Origin: Cognatilysobacter bugurensis
Lineage (GTDB): Bacteria; Pseudomonadota; Gammaproteobacteria; Xanthomonadales; Xanthomonadaceae
Assembly (NCBI RefSeq): GCF_014652095.1
Contig: NZ_BMYD01000001.1
Coordinates: forward strand, 1,155,466-1,219,465
Direction of reading: 5' to 3'
Length of the DNA stretch: 64,000 bases
Shown in pieces: positions 8,478 through 16,392 of the stretch. The first letter of the stretch is position 1; each line of letters opens with the position of its first letter. The notes under the pieces are model-generated. The model saw only the letters and a program-made list of their open reading frames with translations. It made no database searches and had not been told where the DNA came from. Made by a program: the position numbers and the translations under genes.

Positions 8478-8503
8478 GGTCCGGCACACGCCGGGCCCGG
8501 ACC
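8478..8503 (+). other. Intergenic hairpin between precursor and oxygenase genes
   Basis: GGTCCGG ... CCGGACC forms a 7-bp stem around a GC-rich loop in the 100-base gap after the precursor gene, with no T tract. Such a hairpin could stabilise or partly terminate the message, giving more precursor than enzyme. This is inference only. Confidence 0.35.
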
Positions 8504-8564
8504 TCGTCCCCGTCGTCAGTTCCTCATTTCTCCCGCAATTCCTGTCGCTTCCGCGGATGCGCCC

Positions 8565-9425
8565 GTGATCCTCCGTTCCCTGCCCGCCGACAGCGTCGGC
8601 CTCGGCCTGCGCCGCTCCCTGCTGGGTCCGTTGCGCGAAGCGCCTCCGGGCCGCGTCGATTTCCTCGAGGTCGCGCCGGAGAACTGGATCGGCGTCGGCG
8701 GCTCGCTCGGCGACGCGTTCGCAGAGCTTGCAACCCGGTATCCGATCATCTGCCACGGCCTGTCGTTGTCTCTCGGCGGCCCGGGCGAGCTCGACGAAAC
8801 CTTTCTGACACGCGTGCGGCGCTTTCTCGACGCGCACGGTTGCGCGCTCTACAGCGAGCACCTCAGCGCCTGCAGCGACGAGCAGGGCCAGCTGTACGAC
8901 CTGCTTCCGATGCCGTTCAACGACGCCGCGGTGGCGCACCTGGCCGCGCGCATCGGGCGCACGCAGGACATCCTGGGCCGGCGCATCGCGGTCGAAAACA
9001 TCTCCTACTACGCGACGCTCGACGCCGGCTCACGCGGCATGCGCGAGATCGACTTCGTCAACGCCGTGCTCGATCGCGCCGACTGCAACCTGCTGCTCGA
9101 CGTCAACAACATCGTCGTCAACGCGACGAACCATGACTACGACGCGCTCGAGTTCCTGCATGCGTTGCCGGGCGACCGGGTCGCCTACATCCATGTCGCC
9201 GGTCATTACGACGAGGCGGACGACCTCAAAATCGACACCCACGGCGCTGCGGTCGGCGAGGCAGTGTGGTCGCTGCTCGGCGAGGCGTACCGCCGTTTCG
9301 GTCCGCGCCCGACGCTGCTCGAGCGCGATTTCAACCTGCCGCCGTTCGACGAGTTGCTGGCCGAACTCGACACCGTTCGCCGCGTAAACGGTGCACTGTC
9401 GCGCCGCGGGCGCCACGCCGCATGA
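8565..9425 (+). CDS. hvfB: DUF692 multinuclear non-heme iron oxygenase (MNIO), HvfB/BufB-like
   Basis: The cytoplasmic enzyme expected to modify precursor cysteines. I place the start at GTG 8565 (286 residues, the usual MNIO length). The frame is open further upstream, but there it overlaps the precursor gene and is not protein-like. The fold is a TIM barrel holding two or three iron ions. Residues matching the conserved metal and active-site positions are visible: [11 protein letters not shown] (His64), YSEHLSAC (Glu98, His99), AVENISYY (Glu144), [18 protein letters not shown] (Asp179, Asn181, His190), [10 protein letters not shown] (His210, His214, Asp216), IDTHG and [10 protein letters not shown]. 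The gene ends in an ATGA overlap with the partner gene. No strong Shine-Dalgarno precedes the GTG, so the exact start is uncertain. Confidence 0.9.
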   Translation: MILRSLPADSVGLGLRRSLLGPLREAPPGRVDFLEVAPENWIGVGGSLGDAFAELATRYPIICHGLSLSLGGPGELDETFLTRVRRFLDAHGCALYSEHLSACSDEQGQLYDLLPMPFNDAAVAHLAARIGRTQDILGRRIAVENISYYATLDAGSRGMREIDFVNAVLDRADCNLLLDVNNIVVNATNHDYDALEFLHALPGDRVAYIHVAGHYDEADDLKIDTHGAAVGEAVWSLLGEAYRRFGPRPTLLERDFNLPPFDELLAELDTVRRVNGALSRRGRHAA

Positions 9426-10195
9426 GCCGCGGCGCCGACACCTGCGAAGACGGGTTTGCCGCCCAGCGTGCGCTGACCGCGCACATCCGTGATCCGCAAT
9501 CGCCGCCACCGGACGGCATCGAAGCGCGACGGCTGCGCATCTATCAGGACCTGTTCTTCAACAACGTCGAGGGCGTGCTCGCCGGCAACTTTCCGGTGAT
9601 GCGCCGCACCCTCGGTGACGAGGTATGGACCGCACTTGCGCGCGGTTTCGTGCGTGAGCATCCGAGTCGAACGCCTCTCTTCACCGAACTCGCGCGCGAG
9701 TTCATGCGCTACCTCGATGCGCGCAGCGAGCGCGGCGACGGCGACCCACCGTGGCTTGTAGAGCTTGCGCACTACGAATGGGTGGAGCTCGCACTGCAGA
9801 TCAGCGAGGCGCGCATCGATGACGTGCCGCACGAGTCCGCAGGTGATCTGCTCGACGGTCGACCGGCACTGTCGCCGCTTGCGTGGCCGCTCGCGTACGT
9901 CTGGCCCGTGCATCGCATCGGCCCGGGGTGCACCTTCGACGCGCCACCGCCGATGCCTACGCTGCTGCTGGTGCAGCGCGCGGCGGACGGAAGCGTCACC
10001 TTCAGCGAACTCTCGCCGCTCGCGTATCGCTTGCTTGCTCGGATTGAAGAGTTTCCCAGGCTTGAAGGGCGTGCGCAGTTGCGTGCGCTTGCGGGCGAGG
10101 CAGGCGTCGGGGACGCGGACGTGTTTGTCGCCAACGGCGCGGCCATGCTCGATCAGTTCCGTCGCGACGGCGTCCTGCTCGGCACGCTGCGTTGA
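9422..10195 (+). CDS. hvfC: DUF2063 RiPP recognition/partner protein, HvfC/BufC-like
   Basis: The protein that partners the DUF692 oxygenase and is required for cysteine modification in characterised HvfABC and bufferin systems. ATG 9422 overlaps the oxygenase stop by four bases (ATGA) and gives 257 residues. The N-terminal domain is the DUF2063 helical fold, recognisable by [32 protein letters not shown] and [11 protein letters not shown]. The C-terminal part resembles the second, more variable domain of the family. No transporter, protease or DoxX-type membrane gene follows, so export presumably relies on the Sec signal of the precursor. A weak hairpin at 10196-10218 may end the transcript. 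Confidence 0.87.
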   Translation: MSRGADTCEDGFAAQRALTAHIRDPQSPPPDGIEARRLRIYQDLFFNNVEGVLAGNFPVMRRTLGDEVWTALARGFVREHPSRTPLFTELAREFMRYLDARSERGDGDPPWLVELAHYEWVELALQISEARIDDVPHESAGDLLDGRPALSPLAWPLAYVWPVHRIGPGCTFDAPPPMPTLLLVQRAADGSVTFSELSPLAYRLLARIEEFPRLEGRAQLRALAGEAGVGDADVFVANGAAMLDQFRRDGVLLGTLR

Positions 10196-10230
10196 GCGGA
10201 CGCGCGCAGGGCGTCTGCTAGGCTTCACGC

Positions 10231-10884
10231 ATGTCCGTTCCCGATGATCGCGCCCCCGGCGGTGCGCCCGAACCGTCCCCGGACGCGCCGCGTCTCAGCT
10301 CGCGCTTTCGCGGTTTCATGCCGATCGTGGTCGACGTAGAAACCGGCGGTTTCGACTGGAACCGCCACGCGCTGCTCGAGATCGCCGTCGTGCCGCTCGA
10401 CCTCGACGCGGACGGCCGGCTGGTGCCCTGCCCGGCCACCAACGCCCATGTCGAGCCGGCCCCCGGCACCCAGATCGACCCGAAGTCGCTCGAAGTCACC
10501 GGGATCGTGCTCGATCATCCGTTCCGCTTCGCGAAGTCCGAGCGCGTGGCGCTCGATACGGTGTTCGCACCGGTGCGCGATGCGATGAAGAAGCACGGCT
10601 GCCAGCGCGCGATCCTCGTTGGCCACAACGCGCACTTCGACCTGAACTTTCTCAATGCGGCGGTTGCGCGCAGCGGGCACAAACGCAACCCGTTCCACCC
10701 GTTCAGCGTGTTCGACACGGTGACACTCGCGGGCGTCGCCTACGGGCAGACCGTGCTCGGGCGTGCATTGGCGGCGGCCGACCTGCCGTGGAACGCGGCG
10801 GAGGCGCACTCGGCCGTCTACGACGCCGAGCGCACGGCGGAACTGTTCTGCAAGATCGTCAACGCCTGGCCTGCGCCGGGCTGA
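10231..10884 (+). CDS. rnt: Ribonuclease T
   Basis: A DEDDh 3'-5' exoribonuclease that trims tRNA CCA ends and the 3' ends of 5S and 23S rRNA precursors. It has 217 residues, close to the family length. The exonuclease motifs are visible: [11 protein letters not shown] (Exo I Asp/Glu), [13 protein letters not shown] (Exo II) and [16 protein letters not shown] (Exo III, catalytic His then Asp). The phenylalanines of Exo I/II regions that define RNase T specificity are in GGFDWN and FDLNFL. About 27 extra residues precede the conserved [13 protein letters not shown]. It stands alone on the plus strand, converging with the next gene. Confidence 0.93.
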   Translation: MSVPDDRAPGGAPEPSPDAPRLSSRFRGFMPIVVDVETGGFDWNRHALLEIAVVPLDLDADGRLVPCPATNAHVEPAPGTQIDPKSLEVTGIVLDHPFRFAKSERVALDTVFAPVRDAMKKHGCQRAILVGHNAHFDLNFLNAAVARSGHKRNPFHPFSVFDTVTLAGVAYGQTVLGRALAAADLPWNAAEAHSAVYDAERTAELFCKIVNAWPAPG

Positions 10885-10912
10885 CGCATCGGCTACGCGG
10901 GCCTGCGCGCTA

Positions 10913-10931
10913 GCGCGGCTTATGGCCGCGC
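10913..10931. other. Hairpin between convergent genes
   Basis: GCGCGGC-TTATG-GCCGCGC is a perfect 7-bp stem in the 86-base gap between rnt and the next leftward gene. It lacks a T run on either side, so it is at best a weak bidirectional terminator. Confidence 0.35.
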
Positions 10932-10970
10932 CGCTTCGCTACTCAGGCGTCGCCGAGCCGGACCTGGCGG

Positions 10971-11237
10971 TCACGCGCGATCGCGGGTTTCCCGTCGCGA
11001 CTTCAGTCCCTGCCAAATGCCATAGGCGCTGACGAGGATCCACGCGGCCTCGAGCAGGAACACCGACAGGTTGAACGTGCCGAGCAGCGAGACGAGGATG
11101 CCCGCCGCGCCGAAGAGGTTCAGCGTTGGATAGAGCACGCCGTTGCCGTCGATCCGACGCACCTGCAGCAGGAAGTACGCGGCGAGGATCAGCAGCGTGC
11201 CGAGCAGACCGATGACGTCGTACCAGGCGAGGTTCAT
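10971..11237 (-). CDS. Small membrane protein, CBU_0592-like family
   Basis: An 88-residue protein with three predicted transmembrane helices: IGLLGTLLILAAYFLLQ, LYPTLNLFGAAGILVSLLG and VFLLEAAWILVSAYGIW. It ends in a short basic tail. The YDVIGLLGTLLILAAYFLLQ opening and the ATLNLFGA-type second helix resemble the CBU_0592-like domain, whose function is unknown. The start overlaps the rlmB stop by four bases, so it is translated with rlmB. No catalytic residues can be recognised. Confidence 0.7.
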   Translation of the reverse strand: MNLAWYDVIGLLGTLLILAAYFLLQVRRIDGNGVLYPTLNLFGAAGILVSLLGTFNLSVFLLEAAWILVSAYGIWQGLKSRRETRDRA

Positions 11238-11986
11238 GGCGTACTCCGCTGGCGCACAGCTTCGAAGAGTGTCACGCCGGCCGCGACCGACACGTTGAGG
11301 CTCTCGACGTTCGTGCCGCCCGGCATCGGAATGCGCACGAGGCTGTCGCAGTTCTCGCGCGTGAGGCGACGCAGGCCGTCGGCCTCGCCACCGAGCACGA
11401 GCGCGACGTTGCCCCGCAGGTCCAGCGAGTAAAGCGATGCCTCGGCGTCACCGGCAAGGCCGTGGAGCCACACGCCGAGCTGCTGCAGATCGCGCATCGT
11501 GCGCGCCAGGTTCGTGACTGGAATGACGGGAATGGTGTCTGCGGCGCCGGCCGAGGTCTTGCGCACGGTCGCGTTGACCTGCACCGCCTTGTCTTTGGGG
11601 AACACCACGGCGGTCACGCCCGCGGCCGCCGCGCTGCGGAGGCAGGCGCCGAGGTTGTGCGGATCCTGCACGCCGTCGAGGACCAGTACCAATGCGCGCC
11701 CCTCGGCCGCCTCGATCAGGCCCTCGAGTTCGTTCTCGCCCCAGGTTTTCGCGGCCGCGTATCGGGCGACGGCGCCCTGGTGCCGCATGCCGCCGACCAC
11801 GCCGTCGAGCGCCTGCGTCGCGACGCGCCGCACGTCGATGTCCAGCCGCCGTGCACGTGATTCGATCTCGGCGATCCGCGGATTCTTCGCGCCGGCTTCG
11901 AGCAGCACTTCGCGCACGTGCTCGGCATCGTGTTCGAGCGCCGAGGCGACGGCATTGATGCCGGCGATCCACTGTTTCTGGCTCAT
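11234..11986 (-). CDS. rlmB: 23S rRNA 2'-O-ribose methyltransferase RlmB
   Basis: A SpoU/TrmD-class (SPOUT) methylase that modifies G2251 of 23S rRNA in E. coli. It has 250 residues. The N-terminal substrate-binding domain is seen in QWIAGINAVASALEHDAEHVREV and GGMRHQGAVARYA. The C-terminal trefoil-knot domain carries motif 1 DPHNLGACLRSAAAAG, motif 2 LVLGGEADGLRRLTRENCD and motif 3 VRIPMPGGTNVESLNVSVA. It follows rnr on the same strand after 209 bases, matching the common rnr-rlmB pair, and overlaps the next small gene. Confidence 0.95.
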   Translation of the reverse strand: MSQKQWIAGINAVASALEHDAEHVREVLLEAGAKNPRIAEIESRARRLDIDVRRVATQALDGVVGGMRHQGAVARYAAAKTWGENELEGLIEAAEGRALVLVLDGVQDPHNLGACLRSAAAAGVTAVVFPKDKAVQVNATVRKTSAGAADTIPVIPVTNLARTMRDLQQLGVWLHGLAGDAEASLYSLDLRGNVALVLGGEADGLRRLTRENCDSLVRIPMPGGTNVESLNVSVAAGVTLFEAVRQRSTP

Positions 11987-12140
11987 GGAAATTCACTTCG
12001 TCCCGCGGGCCGGCATTGTCGCACCGCGCGCCGCTCTCGACGATGTGCATGGCTCGCGGCCGTGCGGCCCGGTGGCACGCGGTGTCCTGGACCGATCGCG
12101 CAGCCCGCCCCGACGAAAACGCCCGGGCCGGCGCTGCGCC

Positions 12141-12175
12141 GTAGCCCGGATCCGGGCGGGCGCCGGACCCGGGGC
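12141..12175. repeat. REP-like palindromic element
   Basis: GTAGCCCGGATCCGGGCG followed by GGCGCCGGACCCGGGG is an imperfect palindrome with the GTAGCCCGGAT...CCGGG signature of extragenic palindromes found widely in Proteobacteria. It lies between rnr and rlmB. Only one copy is recognised here, so the repeat status rests on resemblance. Confidence 0.4.
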
Positions 12176-12195
12176 GGCGCTTCACCCAACGCGAC

Positions 12196-14631
12196 TCAGT
12201 ACGGGTGCTTCTCGCGCTTGGCGGGCTTTCCGCGCGGCGGCGGTGGCTTGACGTCGTCGCGCTCCTCGACCAGACGGAAGTCGATCTTCCGATCCTCGAC
12301 GCTCGCCTTCAGCACGACAATTCGCACGCGGTCGCCGAGGCGGAACTCGCGGCCGCGCCGCTCGCCCGTCAGCGTCTTGCGGATCGCATCGAAGTGGTAG
12401 AAGTCGTTCGGCAGCTGCGTGACGTGCACCAGACCGTTGACCTTCGACTCGTCGAGTTCAATGAACAGACCGAAGCTCGTGACGCCGCTGATCACGCCGT
12501 CGAACTCGCCGCCGACGTGCTGCTCCATCCACGCAGCGCGGTAGCGCTCGTCGACCTCGCGCTGCGCCTCGTCGGCACGGCGCGAACGTTCCGAGCACTG
12601 CAGAGCGAGCTGCGCCATGTCGCTCGGTGAGTACTTGAACTTCTCCGGCCGCGCGCCGCTGAGCGCGTGCTTGATCGCCCGGTGCACGAGCAAATCGGGA
12701 TAGCGACGGATCGGCGACGTGAAGTGTGCGTACGCCTCGAGCGCCAGACCGAAGTGGCCCACGTTCTCGGGCGAATACACCGCAAGCGACTGGCTGCGCA
12801 GCAGCACCGATTCGAGCAGTGCCGCTTCGGGCCGCTCGCGGATCTTGCGCAGCAGCGCGGTGAAATCGCGCGGCTCGACCTTCGACCACGCCGGCATCTT
12901 GAGGTTGAATTCCTTGAGGAACTCGAGCAGGTCCTCGTACTTGCCTTCCGGCGGCCGCTCGTGGATGCGGTACGGCGAGGGCACCTCGCGCTCAAGCAGG
13001 CACTTCGCGGCTTCGACGTTCGCCGCGATCATGCATTCCTCGATGAGCTTGTGCGCATCGTTGCGCTGGATCATCCCGGCCTGCGTGACCTCACCCTGCG
13101 GCCCGAGCACGAAGCGCACTTCGCTGGATTCGAACTCGATCGCGCCGCGCTTCTCGCGTGCTTTCCGCAGCACTTCATACAGCTGGTGCAGGCGCTGCAC
13201 GTGCGGCAGCAACGTGCCGATGCGCTGCAACGCGTCCTCGCGCGCGTCGTCGGCAATGCCCTCGCCCACCGCGTTCCAGACCTGCGTGTAGGTCAGGCGT
13301 GCATGCGAATGCATCACCGCTTCGTAGAACTTCGACTCGGTGACCTGCCCCTTGCGGTCGACCTGCATGTCGCAGACGAAGCACAGGCGGTCGACCTTCG
13401 GCTTCAGCGAGCAGATGCCGTTTGACAGCGTCTCCGGCAGCATCGGCACGACGAAGCCCGGGAAGTACACGCTCGTCGCGCGCTTCTGCGCCTCGTCGTC
13501 GAGCGGCGTGCCGGGGCGCACGTAGTGCGACACATCGGCGATCGCGACCACGAGGCGGAAGCCATCGCGGTTCGGCTCGCAGTAGACGGCGTCATCGAAA
13601 TCCTTCGCGTCCTCGCCGTCGATCGTGACCAGCGGCAGGTGGCGGATGTCGGTGCGCTGCGCGGCCGTGCTTTCCTCGACCTCGACGGGGATGTTCGACG
13701 CTTCATCGAGCACGGGCTGGGGGAACTCATGCGGGATGTCATGCCCGTGGATCGCCGCCTGCACGGCGAGCGAAGCCGTCAGACGCTCGCCGAGCACCGT
13801 CAGCACGCGGCCGATCGGCGGGCGCTTTGGATCGGGCGCATGCACGATCTCGGCGACCACCAGCTGGCCTTCCTTCGCATCGGCATGCGCGTCGGGCGCG
13901 ATCAGCAGGTTGCGTTGGATGCGCTGGTCGTCGGGCACCACGTAGCCGATGCCCGCCTCGACCGTATAGCGGCCGATCAGGCGCGTGAGCCGCCGCTCGA
14001 GCACCTCGACGATACTCCCCTGCGGCCGACCGCGGCGGTCGAGCCCCGTGATGCTGGCGAGCACGCGGTCGCCGTGCATGACCTTGCGCATCTCGAACGG
14101 CGGCAGGAACAGGTCTTCACTGCCGGCACCGTCGGGCCGCAGGAAGCCGAAGCCGTCCGGGTTTGCGATGACGGAACCGGCGACGAGATCCATCTGCGCC
14201 GCCGGCGCAAACGCGCCCTTGCGGTTCTGCAGCAGCTGGCCGTCGCGCACCATCGCCCGAAGGCGGTTGCCGAGCGCCTCGAAGCGCTCGGGTTCCGACA
14301 GCCCGAGCGCTTCGGCAAGTTCCTCGGCCGAAATGGGGCCTTCGGCGGCGGAGAGGTGATGCAGGATCAGCTCGCGGCTTGCGATGGGATTGTCGTAGCG
14401 CGACGCTTCCCGATCGGCGTGCGGGTCGCGGTCCGGCGGCGCGACGCCCGCCTGCGGCTGCGCGAGCGGCTTCCAGCCGCGCGGCGGGGCGTCGGGCATC
14501 CAGCCCGGACGCTTGGGGCCGCGCCCGTCGCCGCCGGCTGCGCGCTTACGGCCGTCTTTCGTGTCGCGCGTGGCATCACCGCGCGTGCCCTTGCCGCGTC
14601 CCGCGGCACCTTTCTTGGGGGTTTTCTTCAT
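12196..14631 (-). CDS. rnr: Ribonuclease R
   Basis: A processive 3'-5' exoribonuclease of the RNase II family that degrades structured RNA and takes part in trans-translation and rRNA quality control. It has 811 residues. A winged-helix region (RELILHHLSAAEGPISAEELAEAL, residues 86-110) precedes two cold-shock domains. The RNB catalytic core contains TIDGEDAKDFDDAVY (336-350) with the metal-binding aspartates. A C-terminal S1 domain (GGEFDGVISGVTSFGLFIELDE) and a short basic tail follow. The first 80 or so residues are an extra low-complexity extension rich in Gly, Arg, Lys and Pro, and the usual long basic tail after S1 is short. No clear Shine-Dalgarno precedes the ATG. rlmB lies downstream on the same strand. 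Confidence 0.96.
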   Translation of the reverse strand: MKKTPKKGAAGRGKGTRGDATRDTKDGRKRAAGGDGRGPKRPGWMPDAPPRGWKPLAQPQAGVAPPDRDPHADREASRYDNPIASRELILHHLSAAEGPISAEELAEALGLSEPERFEALGNRLRAMVRDGQLLQNRKGAFAPAAQMDLVAGSVIANPDGFGFLRPDGAGSEDLFLPPFEMRKVMHGDRVLASITGLDRRGRPQGSIVEVLERRLTRLIGRYTVEAGIGYVVPDDQRIQRNLLIAPDAHADAKEGQLVVAEIVHAPDPKRPPIGRVLTVLGERLTASLAVQAAIHGHDIPHEFPQPVLDEASNIPVEVEESTAAQRTDIRHLPLVTIDGEDAKDFDDAVYCEPNRDGFRLVVAIADVSHYVRPGTPLDDEAQKRATSVYFPGFVVPMLPETLSNGICSLKPKVDRLCFVCDMQVDRKGQVTESKFYEAVMHSHARLTYTQVWNAVGEGIADDAREDALQRIGTLLPHVQRLHQLYEVLRKAREKRGAIEFESSEVRFVLGPQGEVTQAGMIQRNDAHKLIEECMIAANVEAAKCLLEREVPSPYRIHERPPEGKYEDLLEFLKEFNLKMPAWSKVEPRDFTALLRKIRERPEAALLESVLLRSQSLAVYSPENVGHFGLALEAYAHFTSPIRRYPDLLVHRAIKHALSGARPEKFKYSPSDMAQLALQCSERSRRADEAQREVDERYRAAWMEQHVGGEFDGVISGVTSFGLFIELDESKVNGLVHVTQLPNDFYHFDAIRKTLTGERRGREFRLGDRVRIVVLKASVEDRKIDFRLVEERDDVKPPPPRGKPAKREKHPY

Positions 14632-15094
14632 GCGCGGGATGGTACAGCCCCGTCGTCAAGGCAACGTGGCAACGCCAGCGCGGTCTGGCCGCGGCCTTCT
14701 GATTGCTCCCACTGGAGCCCATCCCGATGGTTCCGCTTGCTTCAGCGGCGCCCGCCGTCGAGCTCGTTCACTGATCCGTGACGCTCGCACGGGCGAGAAC
14801 ACTCGAGCGTCCGAAGCCGACACCGTGCCGCGTCTGCGCGAGCGGCCGCAGTCCACACTCCGCTCAAGCGCTAGGGCAGAGTCACGACTGCAGCGCCGAT
14901 TGCATGCCGGCGCGGGCCAACTGTTTGAACGCGTGCTTCATCGTGCCTCCCGCGTGTCGCCGCCGCGCGCACACGGCTGCGGTATTTCTAGCGAGGCGAC
15001 GCTACAAGACCGTTGATACCTGCGGGGCGTACAACGCGACGCATTTATGGCGACAAGTCGGACACCCGCGCCGCGACTGCGAGGCGAGATCGCT
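14632..15094. other. 463-base intergenic region between rnr and the DUF2894 gene
   Basis: Both flanking genes point left, so this stretch should hold the rnr promoter and the end of the DUF2894 operon. I see no tRNA and no good T-tract terminator. The only coding candidate is the 19-residue minus-strand ORF listed separately. Longer plus-strand frames here have the random arginine/alanine composition of GC-rich shadows. Confidence 0.4.
14882..14941 (-). CDS. Possible 19-residue small protein or leader peptide
   Basis: A minus-strand ORF reading MKHAFKQLARAGMQSALQS. It is preceded by GGGAGG with a 4-base spacer to ATG, the best ribosome-binding site in this gap. It is amphipathic and slightly basic, with no signal peptide or membrane segment. 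It sits about 250 bases upstream of rnr on the same strand, so it could be a leader peptide, an independent small protein, or chance. I do not recognise a family. Confidence 0.25.
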   Translation of the reverse strand: MKHAFKQLARAGMQSALQS

Positions 15095-15751
15095 TCAACC
15101 GCGCCGCGCGCGCGGCTTCGCCCGCGAGCGCTTGTTGCTGCCCGCGCCAGCCGGCGAGGCGGTTGCCGCCGAGGCCGAGTGCATGTCCATGCCTTCCAGC
15201 CATGCCAGCGCATCGACGTACGCCATGAACGGCGCGAGGTACTCGGGTGACACCTCGCGCATGAGCGTCAGTGCACGATGCACAAGGCTTGCGGAGTTCA
15301 GCGGGCCGGCGTTCTCAGGTGCTTCCTCGAGCGCTTCGCGCAACTGGCTTTCCGCGCGTGCATCGCCGCACATGCGACGCACTTCTTCCAGCCGCGCGAC
15401 CGCCGGAAGACTCTCGGTCGACGCCGGCGCATCGGTAGCATCGTGACGCGCATCGGCCCCGCGCGCCATGTCATGGATGAGCATCGCAAGCTCACCGCGA
15501 CAGCGGGTGCCCGCAGCGCCCGCGGGGAAATGCGTCTCCTGGTTTGCCGGCGCAGCAGCAACGCATGCATCGAACGCAGCCACGAGTTCCGCGAGACGCG
15601 CGTCGAGGATTTCGCGGACGGCACCGCGTTGCCCGGCCGCACGACGCGCAAGTGCGTCGATCCGTGCAAACCGCAGCGGGTCGAGCCGGTCACTGCGTTG
15701 GGCCCGCCACGTCTCCAGCCGCGCCTGCGCGTCGGTGCGTGCGGCGGTCAC
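15095..15751 (-). CDS. DUF2894 family protein
   Basis: A 218-residue soluble protein, last gene of the four-gene motor-like operon. It is helical, begins TDAQARLETWRAQRSDRLDPLRFARIDALARRA, and ends in a basic tail (NKRSRAKPRARRG). This composition and position match DUF2894 proteins found beside DUF802 and OmpA-like genes in related bacteria. There is no signal peptide or transmembrane segment, so it is probably cytoplasmic. Its start overlaps the OmpA-like stop by four bases. Function is unknown; an accessory or assembly role for the membrane complex is inferred from the conserved operon. Confidence 0.75.
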   Translation of the reverse strand: MTAARTDAQARLETWRAQRSDRLDPLRFARIDALARRAAGQRGAVREILDARLAELVAAFDACVAAAPANQETHFPAGAAGTRCRGELAMLIHDMARGADARHDATDAPASTESLPAVARLEEVRRMCGDARAESQLREALEEAPENAGPLNSASLVHRALTLMREVSPEYLAPFMAYVDALAWLEGMDMHSASAATASPAGAGSNKRSRAKPRARRG

Positions 15752-16392
15752 GGTGTCGAAGCGGCCGAGCTTTTGGGCTTCGGCATCGGTGCGATCTCCA
15801 CGCGGCGGTTGCGCGCGCGCCCGGCGGCGTCGGCATTCGAGCTGATCGGCTGCTGAGAACCGAACGCCGCCGCGAATACCGCGTCGGCCGGCACCCCTTC
15901 GGCGATCAGCGTGCGCGTGACCGTCAGCGCACGTTGGGCCGACAGCTCCCAGTTGTCCGCAAACTGACGGCTGTCACCACGCACCTGTCGGTCATCGGTG
16001 AAGCCGCTGACCATCAGCACCTCGTCGCGCGCGTGCAGGTACGCGGCGAGCGGCCCGGCGAGGCTCTTGAGCAACTCGTGGCCTTCCGGCTGCAGTCGAT
16101 CAGAACTCAGCGCAAACAGAACGTTGCCTCCGATGCCGATGCGTCCATTGATCAGCGTCACGCGGCCGCTCGCGAGCGGCACGGCCAGCGCCTGCTCCAG
16201 CGTGCGGTTGCGCTGCGCCTCCTGCTCGCGCCGCCGCACCTCTTCGTCGAGCCGCTGCGAGAGCTGCATCTGCATGCCGATCACGCCGACGAGGATCAGC
16301 ACGAACACGCCGAGCAGCACCGACATCAGGTCGCCAAATGCGGCCCAGATCGGCGCCGCAGTGTCGGCGTCGTCGTCGAACTCGACGCTCAT
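15748..16392 (-). CDS. MotB/OmpA-like peptidoglycan-binding membrane protein
   Basis: A 214-residue inner-membrane protein with one N-terminal helix and a periplasmic OmpA-like domain. The helix PIWAAFGDLMSVLLGVFVLILVGVIGM carries an aspartate (Asp21) just before the hydrophobic core. In MotB and related stators this is the proton-carrying position. A coiled linker (LSQRLDEEVRRREQEAQRNRTLEQAL) leads to an OmpA domain with VSGFTDDRQV and WELSAQRALTVTRTLIAEGV, ending RARNRRVEI. That domain normally anchors to peptidoglycan. The gene overlaps both neighbours by four bases and would pair with the DUF802 protein as a MotA/MotB-type complex. The assignment of the aspartate is by position, not by alignment. 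Confidence 0.85.
   Translation of the reverse strand: MSVEFDDDADTAAPIWAAFGDLMSVLLGVFVLILVGVIGMQMQLSQRLDEEVRRREQEAQRNRTLEQALAVPLASGRVTLINGRIGIGGNVLFALSSDRLQPEGHELLKSLAGPLAAYLHARDEVLMVSGFTDDRQVRGDSRQFADNWELSAQRALTVTRTLIAEGVPADAVFAAAFGSQQPISSNADAAGRARNRRVEIAPMPKPKSSAASTP

Noticed and set aside
7968-8564. N-terminal extension of the DUF692 enzyme to 485 residues
   Set aside because: It overlaps the RiPP precursor in another frame and has no family similarity; MNIO enzymes are about 280 residues.
14650-14780. Possible tRNA in the gap upstream of rnr
   Set aside because: No T-arm (GGTTCRA) sequence or acceptor pairing could be found on either strand.
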